A DNA stretch of 64,000 nt from Allorhodopirellula solitaria (GCF_007859855.1 NZ_SJPK01000002.1:367003-431002); one strand, 5' to 3'; positions 16,104 through 26,125 are shown, numbered from the stretch's first letter. The notes: generated by a model not told the origin, from the letters alone. Numbers and translations are program-made.

Positions 16104-18134
16104 ATGCGACATCTCAAACTACTTTTCATGGTCGCGTTGGCCGTCGCGTCGACATGGATCGGCGCCCCCGAAGTGATCGCCAAAGGGTTCAAAGGCGGCT
16201 CCCAAGGCCGTGGCGGGGGCGGAGGCGCTTCGCGAGGCGGGGCACGCCATGCCAGCATGCCCAACCTTGGTAGCAGTGGGCGATCTCGACCCCAACCCTC
16301 GATCAGTCGGCCCAGTTCGAGTCGCCCCAGCATCAGCCGCCCCAGCACAAGTCGCCCCAGCACGAGCCGGCCTAGCTTCAACCGGCCGACGACCAGTCGA
16401 CCCAATATCAGTCGCCCGGGCGGTCCGCAGCTCGATCGACCGAATCTAGGTGGCTCGATTTCAGGTGGCCTGAAACCAGCGACGCGGCCGAGCACGCGAC
16501 CGAATTTCCCCTCGACCCTGCCAGGCACGAAGCCCAGCCTACCTAGCGCGCGGCCGGGTAACCGACCCGAACGCCCCGCCACGTTGCCGGGCAACACGCT
16601 GCCCGGAAACCGACCCAATCGTCCGTCCACGTTGCCGGGCAAGAAACCGTCTCTGCCAGGGAACAAACCCAACCGGCCAAGTTTCCCCAGCCTCGACAAT
16701 GGCGGCCGCCCCGGCCGGTTGCCAGGCCACGCAGATCGCCCCTCGGCTGGCGACGTGGGGGATTTTCTCGGTATCGGCGGCGGGGTTCATCCAACCACCC
16801 TGCCCGGTAAACTGCCTAACAGACCCGACATCGCCAATCGCCCCGACCGACCTGGGAACAATCGGCCTGGAATCGATCGACCCGGCAACAACCGCCCTGG
16901 GAACGATCGGCCAGGGAATAATCGACCTGGGAACGACCGACCCGGGAACGACCGACCTGGGAATAACCGACCTGGGAACGACCGACCTGGGAACAACCGC
17001 CCTGGGAACGACCGACCGGGAATTGATCGACCGGGCAATAACCGCCCTGGAAACGATCGACCCGGAAACAATCGACCCAATAACCGGCCCAATAGCAGGC
17101 CCAACAATCGTCCGATCAATATCGGCAGTTTGAATGTCGGCAATCAGGTCATCAACAACCGACCGACGTGGAGCAATATCGACCGGACTTCCGTCAACCG
17201 AATTCAGAATCGCTGGGGCAACCAAATCGGCGGTCTCCATGGCTGGGCGGGCGCACGCCCTGGGCGAATCAATCAATGGCACTCATGGGGCAATGACGTT
17301 CGATTCCGCTGGAACGGCTATCATCATCACAACAATTGGTTCGCAGGCGATTGGTGGTACAGCCATCCCGGTGGGCTGTGCCCCTGGCACTACTACCATA
17401 GTTTCAACCGATACCCATGGAACTATTGGTGGCGACGTCCGACCTGGACTGCGGCATCGTCATGGTTCACTTGGTCCGCTCCCGCAACCGTTTGGTCACA
17501 ACCGATCTATTACGATTATGGGTCCGGTGGGAATGTGACGTATGAGAACAACAACGTTTACATCAATGGCGAAGAGGTCGCGACGGCCGATGAGTTTGCC
17601 CAGAGCGCTGCAGCTCTCGCGACGGTCACACCTCCTGTTTCCCCGGCGACCGAAGGTGGTGAAATCGCTGCCGAGGACGTGGCGGGTCAAGAGGTAGCCG
17701 ACAGTGATGCAGCCGACAGTGACCAGTGGATGCCGTTGGGGACGTTCGCATTGTCCACCGACGAAGATGATGTCGAACCCACTCGGCTCGTGCAGCTCGC
17801 AGTGGATAAATCGGGGATCATCTCAGGAACGCTGTACAACCGTGAAACGGATCAAGCCGACGCGATCCAAGGGCGGGTCGACAAACAGACGCAGCGAGTC
17901 GCCATGCGTCTGGGATCTACCGACGAGATCGTTGCCGAGACAGGTCTCTACAACCTGACCCAAGACGAGGCGCCGCTGTTGGTTCACTTTGGCACCGATC
18001 GCGTCGAGAACTACGTCCTAGTCCGCTTGGAAGAGCCCGAGGAACCTGCAGATTCGGCTGACGCGGAGGCGGATACTGTCGGTGATGACAGCGCCGCACT
18101 CGACGACGCTGGTTCGGCTGATACTGGCATCTGA
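16104..18134 (+). CDS. Exported low-complexity protein with RPGNN/RPGND repeats
   Basis: About 676 residues from the ATG at 16104 (a GTG at 16044 overlaps the previous stop but lacks a signal peptide). After the signal peptide (about 1-26) come a Gly/Arg/Ser-rich stretch, a PSTSRPS-type repeat, and a run of near-perfect RPGNNRPGND units at about nt 16840-17080. A Trp/His/Tyr-rich segment (WNGYHHHNNWFAGDWWYSHP) follows, then a globular C-terminus (about 470-676) that includes GNVTYENNNVYINGEEV. The C-terminal pattern recurs in exported planctomycete proteins; function unknown. A hairpin terminator follows. Confidence 0.82.
   Translation: MRHLKLLFMVALAVASTWIGAPEVIAKGFKGGSQGRGGGGGASRGGARHASMPNLGSSGRSRPQPSISRPSSSRPSISRPSTSRPSTSRPSFNRPTTSRPNISRPGGPQLDRPNLGGSISGGLKPATRPSTRPNFPSTLPGTKPSLPSARPGNRPERPATLPGNTLPGNRPNRPSTLPGKKPSLPGNKPNRPSFPSLDNGGRPGRLPGHADRPSAGDVGDFLGIGGGVHPTTLPGKLPNRPDIANRPDRPGNNRPGIDRPGNNRPGNDRPGNNRPGNDRPGNDRPGNNRPGNDRPGNNRPGNDRPGIDRPGNNRPGNDRPGNNRPNNRPNSRPNNRPINIGSLNVGNQVINNRPTWSNIDRTSVNRIQNRWGNQIGGLHGWAGARPGRINQWHSWGNDVRFRWNGYHHHNNWFAGDWWYSHPGGLCPWHYYHSFNRYPWNYWWRRPTWTAASSWFTWSAPATVWSQPIYYDYGSGGNVTYENNNVYINGEEVATADEFAQSAAALATVTPPVSPATEGGEIAAEDVAGQEVADSDAADSDQWMPLGTFALSTDEDDVEPTRLVQLAVDKSGIISGTLYNRETDQADAIQGRVDKQTQRVAMRLGSTDEIVAETGLYNLTQDEAPLLVHFGTDRVENYVLVRLEEPEEPADSADAEADTVGDDSAALDDAGSADTGI
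16840..17080 (+). repeat. Short tandem repeat encoding RPGNN/RPGND
   Basis: Near-identical 15-base units (CGACCTGGGAACAAC and variants) repeat about 15 times in frame. Both strands stay open across it, which creates long false ORFs on the minus strand. The number of units is likely to vary between strains. Confidence 0.9.
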
Positions 18135-18167
18135 AGAGAATTCCAAACGCTGTTCTCTACTCATCGG

Positions 18168-18209
18168 TTCGCTCCTGCGTGTGCATGTCACACGCCGAAG
18201 CGAAGTTTT
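18168..18209 (+). terminator. Two-step hairpin with short T-run
   Basis: TTCGCT pairs with AGCGAA, and inside it GCGTGTG pairs with CACACGC; GTTTT follows. It lies 34 bp after the stop of the repeat protein and before the convergent minus-strand gene. It is a good candidate intrinsic terminator for the plus strand. Confidence 0.6.
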
Positions 18210-18286
18210 GAAATGAGAGAACCGCGGCATCCACACGCGTTCCTCTGTCAGCTCGTCCACTACGACAGAAATTGATCGTGCGTTGC

Positions 18287-18973
18287 TTACTCGGCCCCAC
18301 TGCTCCATTGGATCCAGTGGACCGTGGCCCAGCGATCTGAGCCATCCTCGCCTTGATAAAATTGCAAACTCAGCTGCGGCGACAATGATTCGGGATCCGG
18401 CAACGTGGTCTTACCGGCGAGGGTCCAATTCGGCGACGTGGGGTTGCGAAAGGAGCCACGGATTTCTTGACCGCTGACCTGCAAACGCAACTGAACGAGC
18501 GGATCGGCATAGGGAATGATCGCGATCGTTTGCGTTCTGTCGTGTTCTTCCCGACCCATCACAATGTTGGTCACCCCATGCTCGATTTCTAGCCCCAGCT
18601 TGACCATCGAGCTATCGCTGTAGTACCAGACCAGGTCCGCTTGCTCCCAGCGTTTTTTGGGAAGGTGCGTCAATTGAACGCTAACCTGAACGGCATCGTT
18701 CCCGTCTTCGCGAAGCGGGTAAAGCAGGACGTTCTTTGCGTCATTCGCTGGCCCCCACATGTTCCCAGGCTCGATCAGAACCTGGAGCCCTTCTTTTGAA
18801 AACCGCCAGCCCGATTTGTTTTCTCGCAACCAATGCCATCGCTCACCGAGCAAACTCCCTTCGGACGCATCGCGGAAATCCTCTCTGATTTCGAACACTT
18901 GACCCACACTGACTGCCGGCCGGAGTGCGAATAGAAGGCTCATCAAGGCCAACCCAAGAAAACGACTCATCAT
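18287..18973 (-). CDS. Exported DUF1349-like (concanavalin fold) protein
   Basis: The 228-residue protein starts with a signal peptide (MMSRFLGLALMSLLFALRP, ending near residue 24). The mature part resembles DUF1349: it opens with FREDFRD-like residues, then has WHWLRENKSGWRF, a central DLVWYYSDSSMVKLGLE block and a final VHWIQW strand. These proteins adopt a lectin/glucanase-like beta-sandwich and are related to the C-terminal domain of GH43 beta-xylosidases. It could bind or act on a polysaccharide, but the catalytic residues are not evident. It converges with the repeat-protein gene. Confidence 0.75.
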   Translation of the reverse strand: MMSRFLGLALMSLLFALRPAVSVGQVFEIREDFRDASEGSLLGERWHWLRENKSGWRFSKEGLQVLIEPGNMWGPANDAKNVLLYPLREDGNDAVQVSVQLTHLPKKRWEQADLVWYYSDSSMVKLGLEIEHGVTNIVMGREEHDRTQTIAIIPYADPLVQLRLQVSGQEIRGSFRNPTSPNWTLAGKTTLPDPESLSPQLSLQFYQGEDGSDRWATVHWIQWSSGAE

Positions 18974-19141
18974 TTGAATCCACCTTCACTTATCTCAGTA
19001 CGTAAAACGGATCTTGATCGTGACGCCCAAAAAAACGGTATCCTGATGAATATCGCTTAGGTCCGTGTCATGCGTTTCGGGCCCCGTTTTCACTCCAGGC
19101 AAGTTATCGACACCGCTTGGCATTTTAGGGACACGTCACAC

Positions 19142-20077
19142 ATGCAGTCACGAATCTTCATCACCAGTATCCTAGTCGTTTCTTTGATGGCCCAGGCGGG
19201 CGGCACGCCGAGATTGTTTGCCGACGACCCGCCAGCACCATCTGGCCTAGTTGAACTGCGAAGTGGGGCTGACTCCGCTGAGGCGGCCTTGGATGCGATG
19301 GTGGCCGCCTCCAATACTGGGGATGATCAAGCAGCGATGTTGATGATCGATCCTGCTATCCGTCCACTGTTGCGCCCCAACATTGCGATCGAGCGTTTTG
19401 CAATCGATTCCTACCTTTTTGAAATCGGGATGTTCGGAGAACCAGACGGCAATGTCGGTGGCATCTTGTTTTGGTTCACACTCCGAGATCTGGTTCGCAT
19501 CCGCAGTGTCAAGCTACTAGAAACACGAGTCGTCGATGACAAACGAGTCGTGTTCACAGTTCTGACGACGGAGAAAAGCTACCACGGAGAAGAGCATATC
19601 CACAAAGTTTGTCAGTTTCTGGCAATTCAGCGTTCTGACCGTTGGTACCTGTTCCGTCCGTTCGGCATGTTGTCGCACTTACTTCAAGGAAGGTCCCCAA
19701 TGTCAAGTTCAGACGAGCAACTGTCGCTGCTGCTTGTCCATAGACCCTGCGACGAACGTACCAATCGAGAGGACGCGGATTACGAACTGGAATATTTGCT
19801 TCCCATTGAGCTCATTCACGAACACTTGGTTGCGGCAGCAAAGGATCCAAAGATCAAAGAGTACAACGAAATAGCTGAAAACGTCCAGAGATCCTACAAC
19901 AACATCGTCAACCGAGCGAAGCGTGGTGACTATGAGTCGCGGAGCCAATTGAAATCTGCGATGGAACCATTGGAAGAGTGGGTAGACACGCTCTCGGAGG
20001 TGACGTTCTCGCTGGAACCGGGATTGCGCGAGTTCGGCGCGAAAAACCTGCCCGTCAAAGACTCAGTGCGACAGTGA
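19142..20077 (+). CDS. Exported protein of unknown function
   Basis: I start at the ATG at 19142, which gives a proper signal peptide (MQSRIFITSILVVSLMAQAG); an upstream ATG at 19070 in the same frame has none. The mature part of about 285 residues begins with an NTF2-like pattern (SAEAALDAMVAASNTGDDQAAMLMID) and ends with a helical region of about 70 residues. It is probably periplasmic. No family could be assigned with confidence. The MITE-like element lies 35 bp downstream. Confidence 0.7.
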   Translation: MQSRIFITSILVVSLMAQAGGTPRLFADDPPAPSGLVELRSGADSAEAALDAMVAASNTGDDQAAMLMIDPAIRPLLRPNIAIERFAIDSYLFEIGMFGEPDGNVGGILFWFTLRDLVRIRSVKLLETRVVDDKRVVFTVLTTEKSYHGEEHIHKVCQFLAIQRSDRWYLFRPFGMLSHLLQGRSPMSSSDEQLSLLLVHRPCDERTNREDADYELEYLLPIELIHEHLVAAAKDPKIKEYNEIAENVQRSYNNIVNRAKRGDYESRSQLKSAMEPLEEWVDTLSEVTFSLEPGLREFGAKNLPVKDSVRQ

Positions 20078-20111
20078 TTCGAGCAGCGCGGTTCGAGGAA
20101 TGTAGAATGGA

Positions 20112-20427
20112 GTAAAAAAGGCTCATCCGACGGAAGCGTGCGCTGGAGGTTTTGGAGGAATGGCTCCAGTATCCAATGATTGATTTGTCGGAGGTGATAG
20201 TGGATCTTAGACTGGAGCTGGCGGGAGAAACGGAGCCGAGCTCTGCAGAGGTGCTGGCTTGGCAAGGGATATCTCGGTCGATGGTACGCCAATGGTGTTG
20301 CCGGTCCCTGTCGGACATTCGTTCGTCAGGGACGCATTTTTGTAAGATGATTGGATACGAGAGCCATGCCTAGAGAAACCTTCCCCCTGTGCTCCGCGCA
20401 CGCTTCCGTCGGATGAGCCGTAAACAA
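20112..20427. mobile_element. 300-bp MITE-like element with perfect 24-bp inverted ends
   Basis: The left end (20120-20143, beginning GGCTCATCCGACGG) is the exact reverse complement of the right end (20396-20419, ending CCGTCGGATGAGCC). The element is exactly 300 bp. The flanking eight bases, GTAAAAAA on the left and GTAAACAA on the right, match at 7 of 8 positions, as expected for an 8-bp target duplication. It has no transposase. Its only ORF (20152-20373, 73 codons) shows no recognisable domain. It lies directly upstream of a broken gene. The remaining bases of the 20078-20556 interval show no other feature. Confidence 0.8.
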
Positions 20428-20556
20428 TCGGTACGTCATGATCAGAGACCGCGAGCGGAATACAACCGCGACGGCAAAGACGGTCAGTGATCAAATGCGG
20501 CAATAACCGGGAGCCAGAAGAATCGCATTCGGTCTCCACGGACGAGTAGCCCCTTC

Positions 20557-21863
20557 TTGACAACAGAACATTCGCCGTCGCTGAGCCATGTGTATGTTGA
20601 GTCGCCCTCGGTAGGACGTCCGTGCCTCGCGGTGACACGAGACGACCAAGGTCGACGGGTGGTGCGTGCTCAACCGAGCGAGACGATGCAGGGATCGGTC
20701 ACGTTTCTCGACGAGGAGGGGGCCGACGCGGACGGCGGCCAGTCAATCGATTGGCATGGTCTCGTGATCACATTCATGACCGAGGAGACCGATGATGGTT
20801 CCTTTGCTTGGTCGGAAACCTCTTCGCAGTCATCGGGACGCTTTGCGACCGCTCCGCTACCCACCGGCAACTTAAGATCGGTCGCTGACGTGCCCGACTC
20901 GCTCCCGTTCACGCTTGAGCAGACTGCGGTTTACAATTTCAAACGCCCCGATCCCGGTCAGCCACTCGTGGTTCCGTTCGAACGAGCGACGATTGTGACA
21001 GGGGAATTGAATGCGGCGGGCAGTGACCGGCCGCTGAAAAATATCTTCATTCAGCTTACCGAACCGGGGCCAGCCGTTTTTAGCAAATCGGACGGCACGT
21101 TCGCTTTCCGGCACAGCCAGAGCCGCATTGGTTTTCTTCCCCGCGATGCATTGGGTCGACAGCTTATGCCTCGTGCGGCCTTCACTTATCCGCAAGGCTT
21201 CCCGGTCGATCACAAGCTGGATCTCACGCCGACGGTCATGCAGCCAGCATCCCGGGCGGTCGGGAAAGTCGTTGACCCAGCGGGAGACCCGGTCGCCGGC
21301 GCCACGGTGACCTGCGGTTACATGGTGGGGCCATTTGACAACCAGACGACGTACTATACAGACCAGGCGGGCGAGTTTCGATTTACTGAGGTGATTGACG
21401 GAGCCGACGTGATCCTGACGGACACTGCCGGTCAGCAACGGACGCCCGCGCCAGTGCGTTTGGTCTTGAGTGATGACAGCCGGTGCGAGCGGCTGAGCCC
21501 ATTTCGAGTTGGGATCCGGAGATGGCCGAATGGCTTCTGTTTGCCGCGATTTGGAATTGTGATGTCGAGAGCACCATCCTGCCCATGAACGTGACCTGTC
21601 AACTTGCCGCCGAGTTGGCGTCCCAGGACCGAGTGATCGCCAAAGCGTTAGTGAGTCCGGCATTCGAGGATTGGTCTTGGTTGTTCGATACCTATGATGT
21701 CCGTGTGATTTTTCAGCAAACCCCTCCGATCAATGCCGCCGCGGCAATCGACCCAGAGTGGGCGATCGAACTGGCCGCGGATTTGTTCAAACGGCATTTC
21801 CATGACACACCCTCGCGGAAGTATGAAACGATCCATTCGATCGTGGGCGAGTGGACTCGATAA
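20557..21863 (+). pseudogene. Broken carboxypeptidase-regulatory-like protein
   Basis: The first frame (20557-21588) contains a carboxypeptidase-regulatory-like beta-sandwich (about nt 21240-21440) with the typical GKVVDPAGDPVAGATVTCGY and TDQAGEFRFTEV segments, but no signal peptide or proper start. Around 21480 coding character shifts to the next frame, where 21483-21863 encodes a plausible C-terminus (WLLFAAIWNCDVE...). A frameshift near 21475-21490 and a lost 5' end would explain both. The MITE-like element and a degenerate repeat copy flank it. Loss of function is likely but not proven, since two separate ORFs could be translated. Confidence 0.6.
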
Positions 21864-21867
21864 CGGA

Positions 21868-21915
21868 CGTTTCCAGTGATGTTCGCTTGCGCTCAAACCC
21901 CTGGCTACTTCTAAA
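21868..21915. repeat. Fragment of the 234-bp array unit
   Basis: GTGATGTTCGCTTGCGCTCA followed by AACCCCTGGCTACTTCTAAA matches the array segment GGTGGTGTTCGCTTGCGCTC...ACCACCGGCTATTGTCT. It is only about 45 bp, lying between the broken gene and the convergent lipoprotein gene. With the copy near 0.2 kb it shows the unit is dispersed. Confidence 0.75.
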
Positions 21916-21978
21916 GCGTCTTCGGCGTAGAACAGCTTGTGGGCAGAGGACAGGATCCCACATCCCTTAACGCAATGT

Positions 21979-22935
21979 TCAGTGGCGAGGCGTTTGCCAT
22001 TGAACGGGCCGATTGGCGGTCGACATCGAGGGTTGATTCGCAGCGGGGGAAGCATCGACGAATCCGGCACCGGACGTCGGCATGGGGGCGGGTGCGTTAG
22101 GAGGATTCATAGGCACCGGTGCGGCGCCGTTGGGAACTATCGTGTTGGGAGACGAGCTGTTTGGGGGAGGTGCCCAGCCGTTAGCGTCGGCGCTCGACGT
22201 AGGCGTGAGGTTCGTGGCGGGGTATTGTCCCGGCTGAGCCGGCTGTTGCGGCGTGCTCGCTTGCGGGTAGCTCGCTTGCGGCGTGTAACTCGGCGCGTAG
22301 TTTGGCTGAGCAGCAGCCCCCATCGGACTGGCGTAGCCCATGGTTCCGGTATATCCCGGTGGCGGAGGCGCTCCCGTCAGATCATTGACCGGCATTCCGC
22401 CGCTGCGCACGCCCGTGGCAGCATCGTTAGACAAGTCCATGGCTGGGTTGATATTGGCAGTGGGATAGGCGCCGGTTTCGTGCCAAGACGAATTGCCCGC
22501 TGGCGTAGCGCCCTGGATGCTGGCCTGCGTCCCGGGAGCCCCCCCAGCGACTGCGATTTGGTTGGTGTTGCCAGCATCGTTGTAGGACATCGGCGCGATA
22601 TTCGGTGGCGCGTAGTTGGCGGGCATCGCGTTGGTTGCCCCGCCAGCCTGGCCGGCAGGGGTGCCGTAGGAGCCGGTGGCCGGAGGTGGCACTCGGGCCG
22701 AGGCACCAAAGGGGCCCAGCGCTGGCATCGCGGGGCCCGTCGTCGACGTTTGGCCTGGCAGCCCCGAAACGGGAGCCATCGTGGCTCCTCCCGCGGGTGC
22801 GCCGGTTTGCTGACATCCCGTATGGAGCAGCAGCATCGATACACATCCCGCGACGAGGCAGCACGTGGTGCCCAGCGGCTGGCGGCTCGCGTGGGGCAAC
22901 GACAGTGGAGCGTGTTGGTGAGATTTGAACATCAT
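21979..22935 (-). CDS. Pro/Gly/Ala-rich putative lipoprotein
   Basis: The 318-residue protein starts with a basic segment and a hydrophobic stretch ending in LLLHTGCQQ, a lipobox-like site with the Cys near residue 42, so it is probably lipidated after export. Beyond that it is almost entirely low complexity: runs of Ala, Pro, Gly, Asn, Gln and Tyr with GAPAGG, YAPSYTPQ and PPGYTG motifs. No globular domain is evident. It may be a surface-anchored disordered protein. Base composition suits its neighbours. Confidence 0.7.
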   Translation of the reverse strand: MMFKSHQHAPLSLPHASRQPLGTTCCLVAGCVSMLLLHTGCQQTGAPAGGATMAPVSGLPGQTSTTGPAMPALGPFGASARVPPPATGSYGTPAGQAGGATNAMPANYAPPNIAPMSYNDAGNTNQIAVAGGAPGTQASIQGATPAGNSSWHETGAYPTANINPAMDLSNDAATGVRSGGMPVNDLTGAPPPPGYTGTMGYASPMGAAAQPNYAPSYTPQASYPQASTPQQPAQPGQYPATNLTPTSSADANGWAPPPNSSSPNTIVPNGAAPVPMNPPNAPAPMPTSGAGFVDASPAANQPSMSTANRPVQWQTPRH

Positions 22936-23155
22936 GGGGATGTTTCCGATCGATCAATCGAGTGGGCTCGAGCGGCACGAAACATCTTCGCAATCGCTTG
23001 GTTCATTCGGCTTTAACAAATCTTGATATTTTGTCGAAAGAGCAGAATCAGTCAGCGATCAGGGCTGTTTCGTTTCCGCTTTCCATGCAGTGCGGTCGAA
23101 GACTATGGTGAGAGTGACCATTCGAGAGATCGCAGCTCCTCAGAGTACCCCGCCC

Positions 23156-26125
23156 ATGATGCGTCCTTTTCTACTGATCGTTTCCCTGCTCGTAACTTTG
23201 CCTGCCACGAGGTGCTGCTGGGCACAGCAGCGCGCTCAGGAGGCTGCCCAGGAACAACCCGCTGCGAATCCGCCTCGGTACTGGACGACCCAGTGGGCAT
23301 TTGAGGACATCGACGCGGGAAAGCTGGTCTCGCGTCTGGCGAGGATCGGGATCGACATCGGCGTGCCTCTCGACGGGAAGGTCACGGTGCAGTTCGAAGT
23401 CGGTGTGCCCTGGACGGCGCTCGGCGACGGTGCCGCGTATCGATTCGATGGCACTCTCCGCAGCCCATCACTGCGTGTGGATACGATCCGCTGTGACGAC
23501 CTCCGAGCCGACGTGAGATATCGCAGCGGCAAGGTCAGCCTGAGCAACCTGCGGACGCGACTCACGACGGCGACCTCCGACGTCGCGGGAGTGATTGACG
23601 GCGAGGGGACCGCTGAACTGATACCACGCGGTGACGTGACGGCCAAACTAAACGTCAAAGACATCGCCCTCCGTCCGATCACCGACCTGGTAATGAAGGT
23701 GCGCAGCGGTTCGGCGAACACGCTCATTCAAGCCGGAACGGTATCGGGCAACGTGCAGTTCGCGGCCCCGCTCGATGCGATTTCGGATGTCTCGTCCTAC
23801 GAATTACAGGCCAACCTGCAGGGTGACTCCTTGCAACTCCAGGGACTGCCTCCAGCCTCTCTCGATATCCGTGACGTTTCGATTGAGTCCAGCACGCTGA
23901 ATCTGGGGCGATTTGAACTCTCCGCGACGGATGATGAGTTTGACTCACTTCGGTTGCAGGGCACGGCGGTGCTACCGCTCGCTGGGGTGGGGCCATTCCA
24001 AGTGGACGTGGCCGGCGACGATATCCCCACCCAGAGCGTTGCTGCTTTCTTCCAATCCGCGAGCGGCCAGGCCGGTACCTCAGACGCCTTTGCATGGGTG
24101 CAAGGCAAACTGGACTTCCGCGGCCAGGGGAAGGGGCGATTGGCCGCCTCCCTTGCCGACAGCCAGTGGGATATTCAAGCCGCCGTCGCCTCACCCGGAC
24201 TCCGGGTTGCTGGTGTGGATCTAGGGATCCTTGAGCATGAGATTCATCTCAACCCCAGCCATTTACAGGTTCAGCCAACTCGTACTGACGGTGAGTTGCC
24301 TGCACAGATGAGGGTTCGCCGGATCGCTTGTGACTACGTCGTCGAAGCGGACGCGGTGCGCCTCGATAGTCTGGACGCGGAACTTTTTGGCGGAAGCCTG
24401 ACGGGTTCGGGCAGTGTCCCTTTCAGTGGACAGGGCCTCGTGGTGGCCGATGTGAAGTTTGCAGATATCCGCCCCGTGATTCGATTGCCCCTGTCCACAG
24501 CCAATCCTCCTGATTTTTCAGCATCGTTCGCGGGCGATTTGAAGTGGCGGGTGCCGGTCGGCTTGCTCGATCAACCGGCGTCGCACCAGGGCACCGCTCG
24601 GCTGGATGTCGCCAACATGCGTTTGGGCGACGAGGCACTCGGCGAACTTTCCCTTGAACTGTCTGCTGATCAAGGCGAAGTGTCACTGCGTGGCGATGGT
24701 CGAGTTCTCGATGGCACCGTGCGGATCGACATGGCGGCGGCAACATCGCCGGAGGATCGCTGGTCCGACGTGATCGGTCGATTGCACCGCTCGAACATAC
24801 GACTGGGCAACCTCCCCATCGGCTCGATGTTGAGGCTCGCCGGCATGACTCATTTGAATGTTCAAGGTGATCTCTCCGGTGAAGTCAGCGGTACTTCTCT
24901 TCCACAGCTTGGTCGCTCGGGAGCTGACACCCAGTGGGAACTGAATGTTACGAATCTGCGACATGAAAATACGCTCGTATCGAGGCGAATCACCTCACGC
25001 GGTCGCTTCGATGGCCGTGTGCTGAGCATTGATTCGCTGGTGGGCGACTATGCCGGCGGATCGGCGCGGTCGAGCGGACGGATCGAGATCGATCGGCATA
25101 CCGGTGAGCTGCAGTTGCGAACAGACCTGACAGCTCGCATCGACCGCGTGGATGTCCATCGTGGGCTGCTTTTCGCCCCCGCGATCAGTGATCGGGCCGA
25201 GGGGAAAGTTTCCGCCACGGTGCGGGTGAGCGGAATTGACCAGGCGTTGCGAGTTCGCGGCAATGCGATCGGGCGCGATCTCGCCGTGAGCGACATCCCG
25301 TTAGGGACCGCTCGCAGTGGTATCCATTTGGACGCCGACATCGTGAATCGGCGTTGGAAGCTGCGGCTGCCGACGATCACCGCTCAAGTGGGAGGTGGGT
25401 CGTTGGATGGAGACGTGACAGTAGCCTCCTCCCAGCGAGGTGCCAGTGGCGTCGATCTATCGAGTCAGTGGAAAGCACGACGCGTCGATTTTTTTCGTTT
25501 GAGCGATCAGCTCGGGCAAGCCACCAGTCGGGCAACCGGTGAAATCACAGGTGATTTGAGCATCGGAGGCAAATCCGTTCGCTCGGTCGACGATATCGCC
25601 GGTCGCTTCCGATTCCGCTTGGGTGAGACGCGAGGCGGTGCCGTCCCGGGACTCGCCGGAGCCGGGCGATGGCTGGGGCCGGTATCTCTGGCGACCGAAC
25701 AATTTCATGTCGGGGAAGCCCGTGGTGTGATCGGAAACGGTGTCCTGACCATGGACGAATTTTGGCTGGGGGGCGATGCCGCCGTGGTCCGCGCCGATGG
25801 TCGAATCTTCTTGCGCAGCAAACGCATGGATATGGAGGCTTTGATCGCGACAGGTGACTATCGCGACATCGCCTTTGATCTCCAGCAATTGGCCGAGCAG
25901 TACCTGCTGCGCACGCTGCTGCCGGGGTCGGTCATCCTCGATATTTCGGATCTGCTGCGCGACCGCACCCTGGTCGTCCGGATTTTGGGCCGCATCGATC
26001 ATCCGATTGTGCGGCTGCAAACCGCCAAAACGTTCCGCGAAGAAGCAGCCCGTTTCCTGATTCGCGAGAGCAGTCGCTTGATTCTCACCAGCGCCGGCGT
26101 CGGCGTCTTCGACGGGTTCGACTGA
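23156..26125 (+). CDS. Large AsmA/TamB-like exported protein
   Basis: About 989 residues from the paired ATGs at 23156/23159, which begin a signal peptide (MRPFLLIVSLLVTLPATRCC); ATG codons at 23105 and earlier are alternatives. The rest is a beta-rich repeated pattern (GxLRADVRY, LDGDVTV, GGSARSSGRI, RADGRIFLRSKRMDMEAL). A C-terminal DPxxL-free tail ends in FREEAARFLIRESSRLIL. This is typical of AsmA/DUF3971/TamB-like proteins that span the periplasm and help lipid or protein transport to the outer membrane. It is probably a bridge-like protein, inferred from fold pattern only. Confidence 0.75.
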   Translation: MMRPFLLIVSLLVTLPATRCCWAQQRAQEAAQEQPAANPPRYWTTQWAFEDIDAGKLVSRLARIGIDIGVPLDGKVTVQFEVGVPWTALGDGAAYRFDGTLRSPSLRVDTIRCDDLRADVRYRSGKVSLSNLRTRLTTATSDVAGVIDGEGTAELIPRGDVTAKLNVKDIALRPITDLVMKVRSGSANTLIQAGTVSGNVQFAAPLDAISDVSSYELQANLQGDSLQLQGLPPASLDIRDVSIESSTLNLGRFELSATDDEFDSLRLQGTAVLPLAGVGPFQVDVAGDDIPTQSVAAFFQSASGQAGTSDAFAWVQGKLDFRGQGKGRLAASLADSQWDIQAAVASPGLRVAGVDLGILEHEIHLNPSHLQVQPTRTDGELPAQMRVRRIACDYVVEADAVRLDSLDAELFGGSLTGSGSVPFSGQGLVVADVKFADIRPVIRLPLSTANPPDFSASFAGDLKWRVPVGLLDQPASHQGTARLDVANMRLGDEALGELSLELSADQGEVSLRGDGRVLDGTVRIDMAAATSPEDRWSDVIGRLHRSNIRLGNLPIGSMLRLAGMTHLNVQGDLSGEVSGTSLPQLGRSGADTQWELNVTNLRHENTLVSRRITSRGRFDGRVLSIDSLVGDYAGGSARSSGRIEIDRHTGELQLRTDLTARIDRVDVHRGLLFAPAISDRAEGKVSATVRVSGIDQALRVRGNAIGRDLAVSDIPLGTARSGIHLDADIVNRRWKLRLPTITAQVGGGSLDGDVTVASSQRGASGVDLSSQWKARRVDFFRLSDQLGQATSRATGEITGDLSIGGKSVRSVDDIAGRFRFRLGETRGGAVPGLAGAGRWLGPVSLATEQFHVGEARGVIGNGVLTMDEFWLGGDAAVVRADGRIFLRSKRMDMEALIATGDYRDIAFDLQQLAEQYLLRTLLPGSVILDISDLLRDRTLVVRILGRIDHPIVRLQTAKTFREEAARFLIRESSRLILTSAGVGVFDGFD

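Noticed and set aside
20152-20373. 73-codon ORF inside the MITE-like element
   Set aside because: No domain and no homologous feature recognised; it fits a chance frame within a non-autonomous element.
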